Shown: positions 27,051 to 36,707, counted from the first letter of the stretch. The stretch: DNA of 64,000 nt from Bacteroidota bacterium (GCA_018266435.1 JAFEAL010000003.1:212130-276129); one strand, 5' to 3'. The notes: a model not told the origin generated them from the letters alone. Numbers and translations: made by a program.

Positions 27051-28216
27051 TATTGAAAGCGGGCTTTGCGAATCAGATCAATGGTGCCGTACCAGGCATC
27101 GGCAAATTTTTTATCGCGCAGCAAAATGTAATTCTCAGGATCGTACACACTGCCGCTTTTTACAAAGGTAAACTTGGTGTTAATGCTTTTATAAATCCAG
27201 ATTTCGTTGCCGCTGTTTTTGCTCACCTCATCGGGCAAACCCATGACTAAATAGATCATGCCCCGGTCGGTTTTCCATCCTTCTTTGTAAGAAGAAAAGA
27301 AAATATTAGCCAACTCTACGTTGTGAAAAAAATTTTTCATAAAGACGCGTGCGCGATCTTTGTCACCGGTGATGCCCAGAATGACTTTATCAAATTGAGG
27401 CTTGTCACCTTTGGCATTTGTCAGGTTTGTGTATTCTGTCTGGTCGGTAATCAAAATGAGCGGAGCGATCAATTCATCTACTTTAGTAAACTTTGGAAAA
27501 TTTTCTTTTACCACACGGTAAGAGAACCCTCTTGCTACTGCTGTGTCTTCCTGAAAAAGATACAGGCCTTCTAATTTAGGAGTAAACTTTCCGCCATCGT
27601 CTATGTGGAAGAGTGAATCGTGGAAAAGAAACCGTTCGCTTCGGCCTTCTTTTTCGGCAAAGGGCGGAAGGGCAGCCGGAAACTCTGTTTTATAATACGA
27701 TACAGTAAGCCGTTTTCCGTCAGCACTGCGGGCAATGTATTCTTTGTTTTTACTCAAATGGTTTTCGGTAATTGTTCCGTTATGGGTTTCAATCCAACCA
27801 TCAATAGGGTAAATGGATTCAATTTGTTTGAAGTAATCCCAACCGCGTCCGCCTGATTTATTGCGCACATGTCCGATCAAGAGCCAGGGTTTTGCAGGCA
27901 GGTTAAAAATAAGAAACCCTCTTCGGTCTTTGCTAGTTTGCGTGAGTACGGAATCTTTTTCAACCACAGAAACCCCTTCTTTGTCGAGGTAAGAATTGCG
28001 GGCTTCCCAGGAAATAGAGTAGTTGTTGGGGGCTCCTTGTCTGACAATAAGTGTATAGCGCACCATGATTTTGTCTGTCATTCGCACCGGACGAATCTGA
28101 AGCTCAACTTCATTTTGTGGGTCGTACCAGTGCCTGAAATTAGATGCGGCAATGGACTGTCCATAACCGGCTTTTGCTGCAATCAGAAGGAATAGTATGG
28201 CAATAGAAAATTTCAT
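27050..28216 (-). CDS. GWxTD domain secreted protein
   Basis: A 388-residue exported protein: signal peptide (residues 1-19, ending AAKAGYG), a beta-rich first half, and a C-terminal GWxTD domain with GWKTDRGMIYLVMGLPDEV and NEIWIYKSI, the motif that names the family. The domain is found in Bacteroidota exported proteins of unknown function. It is the first gene of the GWxTD-rlmB-mnmH-selD unit and is divergent from the methyltransferase at 28292. Confidence 0.88.
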   Translation of the reverse strand: MKFSIAILFLLIAAKAGYGQSIAASNFRHWYDPQNEVELQIRPVRMTDKIMVRYTLIVRQGAPNNYSISWEARNSYLDKEGVSVVEKDSVLTQTSKDRRGFLIFNLPAKPWLLIGHVRNKSGGRGWDYFKQIESIYPIDGWIETHNGTITENHLSKNKEYIARSADGKRLTVSYYKTEFPAALPPFAEKEGRSERFLFHDSLFHIDDGGKFTPKLEGLYLFQEDTAVARGFSYRVVKENFPKFTKVDELIAPLILITDQTEYTNLTNAKGDKPQFDKVILGITGDKDRARVFMKNFFHNVELANIFFSSYKEGWKTDRGMIYLVMGLPDEVSKNSGNEIWIYKSINTKFTFVKSGSVYDPENYILLRDKKFADAWYGTIDLIRKARFQ

Positions 28217-28266
28217 ACAGGCTGAAATGGTTTATTCTTTCAAACGTTAAATCTACTCATTTGAGT

Positions 28267-28274
28267 TATTTTTG
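28267..28274 (+). promoter_or_regulatory. Candidate -7 element before the 28292 methyltransferase
   Basis: TATTTTTG matches TAnnTTTG exactly, 17 bases before the ATG at 28292. No clear -33 element is seen. Confidence 0.4.
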
Positions 28275-28291
28275 TGCTACAATTTTTTTAC

Positions 28292-29062
28292 ATGGCCGTT
28301 TACACTACCGAGATAGCATCTGAAACAATCACTTCAGATAACCCCATTCACCAGCGGCTGCTGCGTGCATACGTATTGGCGGCAGGCTGGGTTCATGGCG
28401 ATTTGCTGGAAGTAGGCTGTGGCGAAGGCCGGGGAATCAAGTTGTTGTTGCCAAGCGTAAGCAATTACTCAGCCATTGATAAAATTGCAAGCGTAGTGGA
28501 AGGCTTGGAAAAAAAATACCCTTCGGTAAAATTCAAGAGTGGAAATATTCCGCCACTGCCCTATCCGGATAACTCATTTGACTGTGTAGTAAGTTTTCAG
28601 GTGATAGAGCATATTGTCGATGACCATTCTTTTCTGAAAGAAATCAGCCGGGTGTTGCGGCCAAACGGGCAGGCGTTCATCACCACGCCTAACCGGCCGA
28701 TGTCGCTTTCGCGAAACCCCTGGCATGAACGGGAATACACTTCCGATGAGTTAGCCAACCTGGCAAAAAATTATTTTTCAGCCGTAACCATGAAAGGTAT
28801 TGCCGGAAACGAAAAGGTGATGCAATATTACGAGCGCAACAAACAATCGGTAAAAAAACTGATGCGTTGGGATGTGCTTGACCTGCAGCATAAGCTACCC
28901 GCTGCGGTGCTGCGAATACCGTATGAACTGATGAATCGGCTCAACCGCAACAAACTCAAAGCCTCTGCCGATGATCTGGTGGCCAGTATTCATCAGGAAG
29001 ACTACATTTTATCAGACCAGCCCAACCAATCGCTTGATCTTTTTTTGATGGCGAAGAAGTAG
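28292..29062 (+). CDS. Class I SAM-dependent methyltransferase
   Basis: A 256-residue methyltransferase of the UbiE/Methyltransf_11 type. Motif I LLEVGCGEGRG, then GNIPPLPYPDNSFDCVVSFQVIEHI (motif IV region) and VLRPNGQAFITTPN (post-motif). I chose the ATG at 28292 over an upstream GTG at 28274, since the latter overlaps the -7 element. The C-terminal half (RWDVLDLQHKLPAAVLRIPYELMNRLNR) looks like the lid of sugar or glycolipid methyltransferases, but the substrate is unknown. It is convergent with the DUF2723 gene, 8 bases apart. Confidence 0.85.
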   Translation: MAVYTTEIASETITSDNPIHQRLLRAYVLAAGWVHGDLLEVGCGEGRGIKLLLPSVSNYSAIDKIASVVEGLEKKYPSVKFKSGNIPPLPYPDNSFDCVVSFQVIEHIVDDHSFLKEISRVLRPNGQAFITTPNRPMSLSRNPWHEREYTSDELANLAKNYFSAVTMKGIAGNEKVMQYYERNKQSVKKLMRWDVLDLQHKLPAAVLRIPYELMNRLNRNKLKASADDLVASIHQEDYILSDQPNQSLDLFLMAKK

Positions 29063-29070
29063 TCGGCTAA

Positions 29071-32031
29071 TCAATAATCCTGTCGGCCTCCGCCTTCGTT
29101 GATTTGTAGAAAGCCCATGAATTTCTGCACGGCATCTTCGTATTTTTTGGCCAGGTCTTTCTCTCCATTTTCATAAAGCGCACGTTGCAGGATATTCAGC
29201 AAAACAATGTTGTTGCGCAACTCATCGCTATAGCCATTGCCATTGGTGGTTAAATACGTGGCCATATCAATGGCTCGGTCGCCAATGGTTTTAGCAATTT
29301 CGATGGCCTTGTTTTTTTCACCTACTTGAAAGAGCAATGCTACAGTTTCAGAAGCGGTAAAATCATAGCGAACGCCTTTGTCTGGCATCTTATCAAGACT
29401 GAACGAAAGCAATGCTTTGGCCTGATCAATTTTCCCGTCATCAATCAGGGCTTGTGCTACTCCGTTAAATGAACTGCGGGTATTGAGTACAAATCCTTTA
29501 TAGTCGTCATTGTAGTACACATTGGGGTTATCCAATCCGCGGTAGCGGTATTTTTTCATCATCACGTCCAAACTTTTTTCTGTATCAACCAGGTAATCGC
29601 GGTCTTTGCGCGGGTTGCGCACCGGCAAAATGCGGTAAACATTTCCTACCTGTACTGCGTACGGGCGAAGGTCGATATTAGTTTGACCTATTGAATTGGG
29701 ATTGAAATAAATGGGTCTGTCCCAATTGGCAGTAACCAAAAGATCAAGGATGGCCAGATCACTTTTATATAGGGTGTTGCTCTTCACCCGAATTTTCATT
29801 TCGTCCACCACCAGGCTGTCCATGCCTTTGGGAATAATTCCTTTGGCAATTACTTCATTTTTATTGATGGGGATCGTAAGAATCTTGCTCGGCACAACGT
29901 TGCGGTCTCCGTCAATCAACTGTGGATATCGCTTGGCCAGTAATTCCAGGTATTGTTTGGCATCTATGCTTTTTAATTTCATATCAGCATAGGTAAGGTA
30001 ATCGTTCAGTCCGCCTTGTTTATATTCGCTGAGCGGAAGGGTGTATTTAATCGGCTCGGATTGATTGGCTTTGCGTGCACTCTGTTCAATGTACCAATCG
30101 GTATTGTAGTAACTTAACACCAGCACCCGTGTATCAGGACGAATAGCTTCTGTTTCTTGGGCGTACCAAAGAGGGAAGGTGTCGTTGTCGCCACCGGTGT
30201 AGAGTACCCCTTGCGGATCACATGATTCAAGATAATTGTTGGCAGAATCTACCGAGAAAAAACGATCGCTGCGATTGTGGTCATCCCATCCTTGCTGAGC
30301 CATCAAAGCTGGTGCAGTAAGGCCGAGTAATGTGGCAGCAATGGCTGTAGTTTTTGCATTTTTGATAAACCGCCCAAAAAAGTCAGCCAAGCCAATAACA
30401 GCCATACCGATCCACAGACAAAATGAGTAATACGATCCGGCATAAATGTAATCACGCTCGCGCGGTTCTACGGGCGGTGAGTTGAGGTAAACGACAATGG
30501 CTACTCCGGTCATGACAAAGAGTAACCCTACCACAGCAAAATTTTTTGTGTCTTTGGTAAACTGGTGAAACATTCCAATTAAACCGAGGATGAAAGGGAT
30601 CATAAAAAAATTATTTCGTCCGCGATTTTCGGCCAATGCTTGCGGCAGTTTTTTAAACCAATCTGTCGGCCGTAGCCAGTCAGCACCCTGAATATCGCTT
30701 TCGCGCCCGGCAAAATTCCACATGAAATAACGCATGTACATGTGGCCGATCTGGCGGTTGAACATGTATTTTTTGTCTTGGGCAAAGGTAGGCCGCTGGC
30801 CATCGGCCAAACCCATCAGGCTACGGTATGTGGCGGCATGTTCAGCATTCCACGCACGGGGCAGCAGCGTAGTTTCGCCCGGATCATATTCATAATCAAT
30901 GCTTCTCTCGCCTTCTTCGTATTTGTCTTTACCCTTAACATAAGAAGGGGGGCCGAACTTATAACCAATAGGTCTTGATGTGAAATAAGGACCAGTCAAT
31001 AACGGGCGGCTGCCGTATTGTTCCCTTCTTAAATACTTCACAAAACTCATGATGTCTTTGGGCGAATTTTCATCAATGAGAGTGTTGTAATTAGAGCGGA
31101 TCACTACCAACGCATACGAACCGTAGCCAATAAGTATGAAAGTTGTTGCCAGCAAAAAAGTATTCCAGGTGGGTTTGTTTTTTTTATGGGTGAAGTAAAC
31201 TCCATAAACTAATGCTCCGACTACCAGTAAAGTGAATACCAATGCGCCTGAACCAAAAAACATACCCAAGGTGTTTACAAAAAAGATTTCAAAATGACCG
31301 GCCAGCGTAGGTAAGCCGGGCACAATAAAATCATTGATGAACAGAACCAGTGCGGCACTGATAGCCAATGTGGCGATTACCCCCCACACTGTAGTTTTGA
31401 ATTTTTTGAAATAGTAAATCAGCCCGAGTGCAGGAAATGTAACAAGGTTGAGCATGTGTACCCCGATGGAAAGGCCAATCATGTAGGCTACCAACAGTAA
31501 CCACCGGTTGGCTTTGCTCTCGTCTTCAATCACGTCCCACTTCAACACACCCCATACTACAAATGCGGTGAAGAATGATGACATACCGTATACTTCGGCC
31601 TCTACTGCCGAGAACCAGGCCGAATCACAAAACGTGTAAGCCAATGAACCAACTATACCTGCGCCCATCAAGGTCCACAATTGGCTGCCGGTAATGTCAG
31701 TATCTTTTTTAATACCCATCAGCTTGCGGCCAAACAATGTAATTGACCAGAATAAAAACAGGATAGTGAAAGCACTGGCCAGTACACTCATGAAGTTAAT
31801 CCAGTAAGCAACTTTCGTTACATCGCCAAAAGACAGAAATGAAAAGAGGCGGCCCATGAGTAAAAACAAAGGAGCACCGGGCGGATGTGGAACCTGCAGT
31901 TTGTATGATACCGCAATGAACTCACCGCAATCCCAATAGCTGGCAGTTTCTTCCATGGTGAGGAAATATGCAATCAAGGCTACGGCAAAACATGCCCAGC
32001 CGAAAATGTTGTTGGCTTTTTGAAAATTCAT
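29071..32031 (-). CDS. DUF2723 (TMEM260-like) membrane protein, probable O-mannosyl/glycosyltransferase
   Basis: A protein of about 986 residues with some 11-13 membrane helices in the first 560 residues and a large soluble C-terminal part with TPR-like helices. It opens with FGWACFAVALIAYFLTMEETASYWDCGEFIAVSY; the WDCGEF acidic loop with PHPPGAPLFLLMGRLFS is diagnostic of DUF2723. The human member TMEM260 is an O-mannosyltransferase, so this is likely a GT-C enzyme using a lipid-linked sugar on exported proteins. I chose ATG 32031 (MNFQKANN) over the upstream ATG at 32055. Members in Bacteroidota are common and large. Confidence 0.88.
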   Translation of the reverse strand: MNFQKANNIFGWACFAVALIAYFLTMEETASYWDCGEFIAVSYKLQVPHPPGAPLFLLMGRLFSFLSFGDVTKVAYWINFMSVLASAFTILFLFWSITLFGRKLMGIKKDTDITGSQLWTLMGAGIVGSLAYTFCDSAWFSAVEAEVYGMSSFFTAFVVWGVLKWDVIEDESKANRWLLLVAYMIGLSIGVHMLNLVTFPALGLIYYFKKFKTTVWGVIATLAISAALVLFINDFIVPGLPTLAGHFEIFFVNTLGMFFGSGALVFTLLVVGALVYGVYFTHKKNKPTWNTFLLATTFILIGYGSYALVVIRSNYNTLIDENSPKDIMSFVKYLRREQYGSRPLLTGPYFTSRPIGYKFGPPSYVKGKDKYEEGERSIDYEYDPGETTLLPRAWNAEHAATYRSLMGLADGQRPTFAQDKKYMFNRQIGHMYMRYFMWNFAGRESDIQGADWLRPTDWFKKLPQALAENRGRNNFFMIPFILGLIGMFHQFTKDTKNFAVVGLLFVMTGVAIVVYLNSPPVEPRERDYIYAGSYYSFCLWIGMAVIGLADFFGRFIKNAKTTAIAATLLGLTAPALMAQQGWDDHNRSDRFFSVDSANNYLESCDPQGVLYTGGDNDTFPLWYAQETEAIRPDTRVLVLSYYNTDWYIEQSARKANQSEPIKYTLPLSEYKQGGLNDYLTYADMKLKSIDAKQYLELLAKRYPQLIDGDRNVVPSKILTIPINKNEVIAKGIIPKGMDSLVVDEMKIRVKSNTLYKSDLAILDLLVTANWDRPIYFNPNSIGQTNIDLRPYAVQVGNVYRILPVRNPRKDRDYLVDTEKSLDVMMKKYRYRGLDNPNVYYNDDYKGFVLNTRSSFNGVAQALIDDGKIDQAKALLSFSLDKMPDKGVRYDFTASETVALLFQVGEKNKAIEIAKTIGDRAIDMATYLTTNGNGYSDELRNNIVLLNILQRALYENGEKDLAKKYEDAVQKFMGFLQINEGGGRQDY

Positions 32032-32162
32032 AGGATCAGTGTTAATAAACCTCACGTGCCGTGGCCTTCGGAGGATAAAGTCGCGAAAATAAGGAATTAT
32101 CAGTTGGTCTGGGTCTTAAACAATCAAAATGAAGCCGGTTTTAATCTAAAAAGATGCAAAAA

Positions 32163-32798
32163 TTATTTATACACCACTATGTAAAAGACCAACCATAGCA
32201 GAAAAATTAGAATATAGGAACATGAAACAATCCACCAGGTGGAGCTTTGTTGTTTATGGGTATGAAAGGAATAAAAATTGACTCCACAAACTAATACTAA
32301 AACATAGAGAATTTCGAAAACACTCAATGCCCGCAGGGGATAAGCATACCGCCTGTCAATGGAGTACCCATCGAAAAAATTCATTAACGACAACGGGTAG
32401 AAACTTTGTACCTCAGCCAATGGTGGGTCAGTTTTAATAAATAAGAACCAACCGATTTTTATCAACTCGGGTAACACAAAAACAAATTCAGCCGCCATGG
32501 CCACGCTCCAACATTGGCTGAACGTAATGCGATAGCCAAAAAGAAAACACCCCACCCAAAGTACAAACCCGATCACAGTAAACTTCCATAAATAAATGAA
32601 CGGGATAGAAAAAAACTGCAACGCACTGATCATTTTTAATACCATTCCTTCGGGCCTGTCTTGCAGAAACTCAAAAGCAGCTGTTTCAAATTCTATAAAA
32701 TACTTTTTTATTGCCAGCAATAAAACTGACGTCAGGCAGAGCGCGATAAAAGTTAGTTTTTTATCGGAAGAAAATAGTGAAGTTTGCGGTTCGTTCAT
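32163..32798 (-). CDS. Hypothetical five-helix membrane protein
   Basis: A 211-residue integral membrane protein with about five helices (FIALCLTSVLLLAIKKYF, FFSIPFIYLWKFTVIGFVLWVGCFLFG, VAMAAEFVFVLPELIKIGWFLFI, FEILYVLVLVCGVNFYS, WWIVSCSYILIFLLWLVFYIVVY). No family is recognised; the layout resembles YIP1-like proteins but I see no motif that settles it. The ATG at 32798 (MNEPQTSLF) is preferred to one at 32834, as the longer version would cross the divergent TPR gene. Function unknown. Confidence 0.65.
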   Translation of the reverse strand: MNEPQTSLFSSDKKLTFIALCLTSVLLLAIKKYFIEFETAAFEFLQDRPEGMVLKMISALQFFSIPFIYLWKFTVIGFVLWVGCFLFGYRITFSQCWSVAMAAEFVFVLPELIKIGWFLFIKTDPPLAEVQSFYPLSLMNFFDGYSIDRRYAYPLRALSVFEILYVLVLVCGVNFYSFHTHKQQSSTWWIVSCSYILIFLLWLVFYIVVYK

Positions 32799-32808
32799 GG
32801 CACCAAAG

Positions 32809-34071
32809 ATGAGACGGATAAATTCAACATTCAATAATCAACATTCAACTGATAAACGGCTGTTTCGGGTTTTGGATTTAGGATTGGGACTATTTGTTTT
32901 AATCTTCTTCATTCAATTTAATCTTTGCGCACAATCGAGCACTAAAAAAGATACAACCATTATATTAATTTCCGATTTTGCCGTTCAGGCAGAAGTTACG
33001 GATGCCCTCAACAGTCTATACAATTATGAGTTTGCCAAAGCCGAATTGTTTTTTCAGGGATTTAAGGAAAAATACAAATGGCACCCGTTGCCCTATTTTT
33101 TAATGGGATTGGGAGAGTGGTGGAAAATCGTGCCCAATCCGCAGGTAAAAAAATATGATGCCCATTTTTTAGCGTACATGGACAGCACCATTTGGGTAGC
33201 CGAAAATCTGTACAAACATTATCCCGAGTATAAAATTGAAGCGGCTTTTTTTTTAGCGGCAGCCCACGGGTTTAAAGGAGAACTGTATGCCGATGTGGAG
33301 CGTAAAGATTGGCTTAAAGCTGCCAGCGAAGGCAAGGCTGCTTTAAAATACATGGAAGTGTGCCGCGAGAAAAACAACCTAAGCCCTGAGTTGCTCTTTG
33401 GTGATGCGCTCTACAATTATTTCAGAGAGTGGGTGCCTGAAAATTACAAATCGTTAAAACCGATCTTTTGGCTCTTTCGCCATGGCGACAAAAAACTGGG
33501 GCTGAAACAACTCAAAGAAGTGTCGTACAACGCTTTTTACTCGCGTACAGAAGCCATGGTGTGGCTCATGCGCATTTTGGCAGGATATGAAAATGATACG
33601 CAAGGGGCATTTCAACTTGCCGAGTACCTGTACCAAACCTACCCCAACAACCCGTACTTTCACCGCTACTATGCACGTATGTTGTACTCCATGGGAAACA
33701 TGCCTCAATTGGAGATACAATGCAAGCAGATTATGCAGCGAATCGACAGCGGCAGGTTTGGTTACGAAGCTGTGAGCGGACGGTATGCGGCTTTCTTTTT
33801 GGCTCAGGGTTATGACATTACACGCAATCTGGGCGAGGCCAAGAAGTATTATATGCGAGCCATTAAATTTTCTGAAGAAGTAAAAGCATTTGATTCAGGG
33901 TATTATTTGTATTCACTGATTTCATTGGGCGAGATTTATTCGCGTGAAGGCGACAAAAAAACAGCCAAAAAATATTTTAACTTGGTAAAAAAACATGCCG
34001 GCCGCAAAGACGAAGCCTATAAAGACGCCAAGCAAAGGCTGAAGAAGCTAGAAAAAGCGAGCAAAGATTAA
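32809..34071 (+). CDS. TPR-repeat exported protein
   Basis: A protein of about 420 residues with an N-terminal hydrophobic segment (LGLGLFVLIFFIQFNLCAQ) that is a signal peptide or anchor, followed by helical tetratricopeptide-type repeats (for example DALNSLYNYEFAKAELFFQGFKEKY and AKKYYMRAIKFSEEVKAF). The frame is open back to 32596, but the upstream part is antisense to the divergent membrane-protein gene; ATG 32809 or 32797 are the likely starts. It ends in a Lys-rich helix. The next gene starts 9 bases later. Probably a scaffold or assembly factor; no specific function can be given. Confidence 0.75.
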   Translation: MRRINSTFNNQHSTDKRLFRVLDLGLGLFVLIFFIQFNLCAQSSTKKDTTIILISDFAVQAEVTDALNSLYNYEFAKAELFFQGFKEKYKWHPLPYFLMGLGEWWKIVPNPQVKKYDAHFLAYMDSTIWVAENLYKHYPEYKIEAAFFLAAAHGFKGELYADVERKDWLKAASEGKAALKYMEVCREKNNLSPELLFGDALYNYFREWVPENYKSLKPIFWLFRHGDKKLGLKQLKEVSYNAFYSRTEAMVWLMRILAGYENDTQGAFQLAEYLYQTYPNNPYFHRYYARMLYSMGNMPQLEIQCKQIMQRIDSGRFGYEAVSGRYAAFFLAQGYDITRNLGEAKKYYMRAIKFSEEVKAFDSGYYLYSLISLGEIYSREGDKKTAKKYFNLVKKHAGRKDEAYKDAKQRLKKLEKASKD

Positions 34072-34080
34072 CAGTAAGCA

Positions 34081-35412
34081 ATGGAAATACGCGATGTGAT
34101 AGTTACCCCCGTGGTCATTCTTGCTGTCTTATTTGTTGCCTACTTTATCAGACCGCGTGTAACGGATGACCTAACCAGAAAATATTTTTTGCCGGCTCTA
34201 GTGCTAAAAATTTTTGGAGCAATAGCACTGGGTTTCATTTATCAATTTTATTATAGCGGAGGGGATACGTTTAACTACCATACTCATGGCAGCCGCCACA
34301 TGTGGGAGGCCATCATCGAATCGCCCTCAAAAGGCTTAAGTTTTTTTTTTCGTGAGGCATCCGATTATCAAGGTGTTTACAAATACGCAAGCCGGATTCT
34401 TTTTTTTAATGACCCCAACTCATTGGTAGTAGTAAAGTTTGCCGCATTATTAGATTTGTTTACGTTCTCAACCTACTCGGCTACAGCCACTTTATTTGCT
34501 GTTTTTAGTTTTATTGGTGCCTGGTGCTTGTTTATAACCTTTTATCGACAGTATCCGAAGTTATATTATCAACTTGCTATTGCTACGCTGTTTATTCCAT
34601 CTGTTATTTTTTGGGGGTCAGGAATTTTGAAAGACTCTATTGTATTAAGCTGTCTGGGGATAGCCACTTTTCAATTCTATAAATTTTTTACAGAAAGACG
34701 CCTTTCAATAATCAACTTGATGGTACTGCTGATCAGTTTATACCTGATCTTCAGCATCAAAAAATTTATTCTTCAGGCGTATCTGCCAGCTGTTATCCTT
34801 TGGATTGTGGCCAAGAACATCAGCCGAGTGCCCTCGCTTGTGGCAAGAATGATGATTGTACCCTTCATGGCAGGACTTATTGCCTACTCAGCGTATTATT
34901 CAGTAATTAAAGTGGGTGAAGGAGACTCAAAATATTCTGTTGATAAACTTGCTGAAACAGTGAAAGTAACTGCTTACGACATCCGTTACTGGTCTGGGCG
35001 GGAAGCCGGGTCAGGCTATTCGCTGGGCGAATTGGACGGAAGTTTCGGGTCGATGGTCAAACTTGCCCCACAAGCTATTAATGTTTCTTTATTTCGGCCT
35101 TATTTATGGGAGGTAAAAAATCCACTGATGTTATTGTCTGCTCTGGAAGCTACGTTTTTTTTATTTTTTACCCTATATGTTCTGGCCAAGAAGCGCTTGC
35201 GTTTTTTTCAAGCGCTGGCAGATCCGAATATAATTTTTGCATATACATTTTCGCTCTCATTTGCTTTTGCCGTGGGGGTGAGCACATTTAATTTTGGCAC
35301 CCTGGCTCGCTATAAAATCCCGTTGCTTCCTTTTTTTGCCACAGCCTTAATACTCACGTATAATCATTTAAACAACGAAAGAAAATTGATTGAATTTGAT
35401 TTGACGGAGTAA
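34081..35412 (+). CDS. Polytopic membrane protein, possible GT-C glycosyltransferase or polymerase
   Basis: A 443-residue protein with about 10-12 membrane helices and a large loop after the first two. The first loop holds YYSGGDTFNYHTHGSR, where an Asp follows a GG pair, like the acidic motif of GT-C transferases and Wzy-like polymerases; FWGSGILKDSIVLSC in the middle is also distinctive. The C-terminal loops contain a Lys/Arg-rich turn. No family can be named. It starts 9 bases after the TPR gene and overlaps the convergent glycosyltransferase by 49 bases, near the polysaccharide cluster. Confidence 0.65.
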   Translation: MEIRDVIVTPVVILAVLFVAYFIRPRVTDDLTRKYFLPALVLKIFGAIALGFIYQFYYSGGDTFNYHTHGSRHMWEAIIESPSKGLSFFFREASDYQGVYKYASRILFFNDPNSLVVVKFAALLDLFTFSTYSATATLFAVFSFIGAWCLFITFYRQYPKLYYQLAIATLFIPSVIFWGSGILKDSIVLSCLGIATFQFYKFFTERRLSIINLMVLLISLYLIFSIKKFILQAYLPAVILWIVAKNISRVPSLVARMMIVPFMAGLIAYSAYYSVIKVGEGDSKYSVDKLAETVKVTAYDIRYWSGREAGSGYSLGELDGSFGSMVKLAPQAINVSLFRPYLWEVKNPLMLLSALEATFFLFFTLYVLAKKRLRFFQALADPNIIFAYTFSLSFAFAVGVSTFNFGTLARYKIPLLPFFATALILTYNHLNNERKLIEFDLTE

Positions 35413-36443
35413 TGGTCTTCTACCGTTTTTCTTCCGGCTTGCCCAATGGATTTTCTCAACTCTACATCTTCAATCAAACACGAAAGCGCTTGTACCCATT
35501 CTTGATCGGAGGCACACAAAAATCCATTTTGACCATGCTGTATGATGGTGCTGTTTACTCCCACCGGTGAAACAACAGCCGGGATAGAAAGAGCCATGTA
35601 TTGCAACGCCTTGAAACCACACTTGCCATTTGCCCAATGGTCATCCACCAATGGCATTATCCCAATATCTATCTTTAATAGATCATCAATTTCTGTTCCC
35701 TTGTTCCATTTAATAAAACTCATTTCCACTCCCAAATCAATTGGCCTGTCGGCAATGAGTAGGAAATCAATTTTGCTTCCGTACTTTTCTTTAAGTAGTG
35801 AGAAGACAGACGTTAGGGTTGGTAAATAAATTAACGTAGAGTGCGTACCCGTCCAGCCAATGATTGTTGTTTTGTTTTGTTTTTTTGTAAACAGCGTTGG
35901 GTTATGAAGGTCCACGGTATCAATTGTAGTGGGGTTAAGAGCCACCCGGCTGTTGAATGGTTTAGCGTAGTCACATAAGTATGAATTGCCACAACTGATA
36001 CGATAGCTCCACCGGCAAATGGATTTTACTTTACTGTGCCATTTGAAAAAAGCAGCTAGTTTGTTTTCCGTGCTGGTGTTGGGCAGCCAAATGGCATCGT
36101 CAAAATCATAAATGATTTTTTTACTCAATAATTTTGCAGCCACCCATTCAAACCACGGAGGCCCCACCGGAGTTACTTCGCGGTGAATGAAAATGAAATC
36201 ATAGCGACTCAGGCGAAACAAAAGCAAAAAACGATAAACGAATCCCATTCCTACTCCAATTAATTTTTTCAGCTCATTTCCATTTGAATAGAGAATGTGC
36301 CAGGTGTTTAAGCTGATAAAAGACTTGACGGTTACTTCAAAGCCATGGTTGGAGAGTAACTCGATGTACTGCTCAAACCGAAATCGTTGCGAAGGAGCTT
36401 GCCCCGGTGGGTAGGGGCACAAAATCAAAATTCTTTTTGCCAT
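35364..36443 (-). CDS. Glycosyltransferase, GT4-like
   Basis: A 359-residue GT-B glycosyltransferase. N-terminal MAKRILILCPYPPGQAPSQRF is a typical GT4 opening; the C-terminal half has IGWTGTHSTLIYLPTL and KCGFKALQYMALSIPAVVSPVGVN, the nucleotide-sugar binding region of GT4 enzymes with the expected Lys-Ala-Leu helix. The acceptor is unknown. It is on the opposite strand from, and divergent to, the main polysaccharide cluster, with 264 gene-free bases before the first epimerase. Its 3' end overlaps the convergent membrane-protein gene by 49 bases. Confidence 0.85.
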   Translation of the reverse strand: MAKRILILCPYPPGQAPSQRFRFEQYIELLSNHGFEVTVKSFISLNTWHILYSNGNELKKLIGVGMGFVYRFLLLFRLSRYDFIFIHREVTPVGPPWFEWVAAKLLSKKIIYDFDDAIWLPNTSTENKLAAFFKWHSKVKSICRWSYRISCGNSYLCDYAKPFNSRVALNPTTIDTVDLHNPTLFTKKQNKTTIIGWTGTHSTLIYLPTLTSVFSLLKEKYGSKIDFLLIADRPIDLGVEMSFIKWNKGTEIDDLLKIDIGIMPLVDDHWANGKCGFKALQYMALSIPAVVSPVGVNSTIIQHGQNGFLCASDQEWVQALSCLIEDVELRKSIGQAGRKTVEDHYSVKSNSINFLSLFK

Positions 36444-36690
36444 TTTTCAAATCCAAACCTAGTCAATAACTGCATTGACAGACAATAAAACAAATAGTAT
36501 TAGTTGGCATTAGCCAAAGTTATTTCATCGTCCCCTCACATTCTATGCAAGGGGAGTTTAATTCTTCTACTGCAGGTACTTTCAACGGATAAGCATAAGT
36601 TTCAAAAAACCTAAATTTTTTATGATTAAGGTAATTCACGTGCTACAGGAGAATAAAAAATCAATTTTATCCACCCTCACTAAAAAGGAG

Positions 36691-36698
36691 TAATTTTG
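36691..36698 (+). promoter_or_regulatory. Candidate -7 element of the polysaccharide cluster
   Basis: TAATTTTG, an exact TAnnTTTG match, lies 9 bases before the ATG of the first epimerase. A 5-bp inverted repeat (CCCCT and AGGGG with a 13-base loop, near 36531-36553) lies further upstream in the divergent region. Confidence 0.45.
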
Positions 36699-36707
36699 TA
36701 ACCTTTT

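Noticed and set aside
36531..36553. CCCCT...AGGGG inverted repeat upstream of the polysaccharide cluster
   Set aside because: Five base pairs with a 13-base loop and no T-run. It was noted under the promoter but is too weak to call a terminator or riboswitch.
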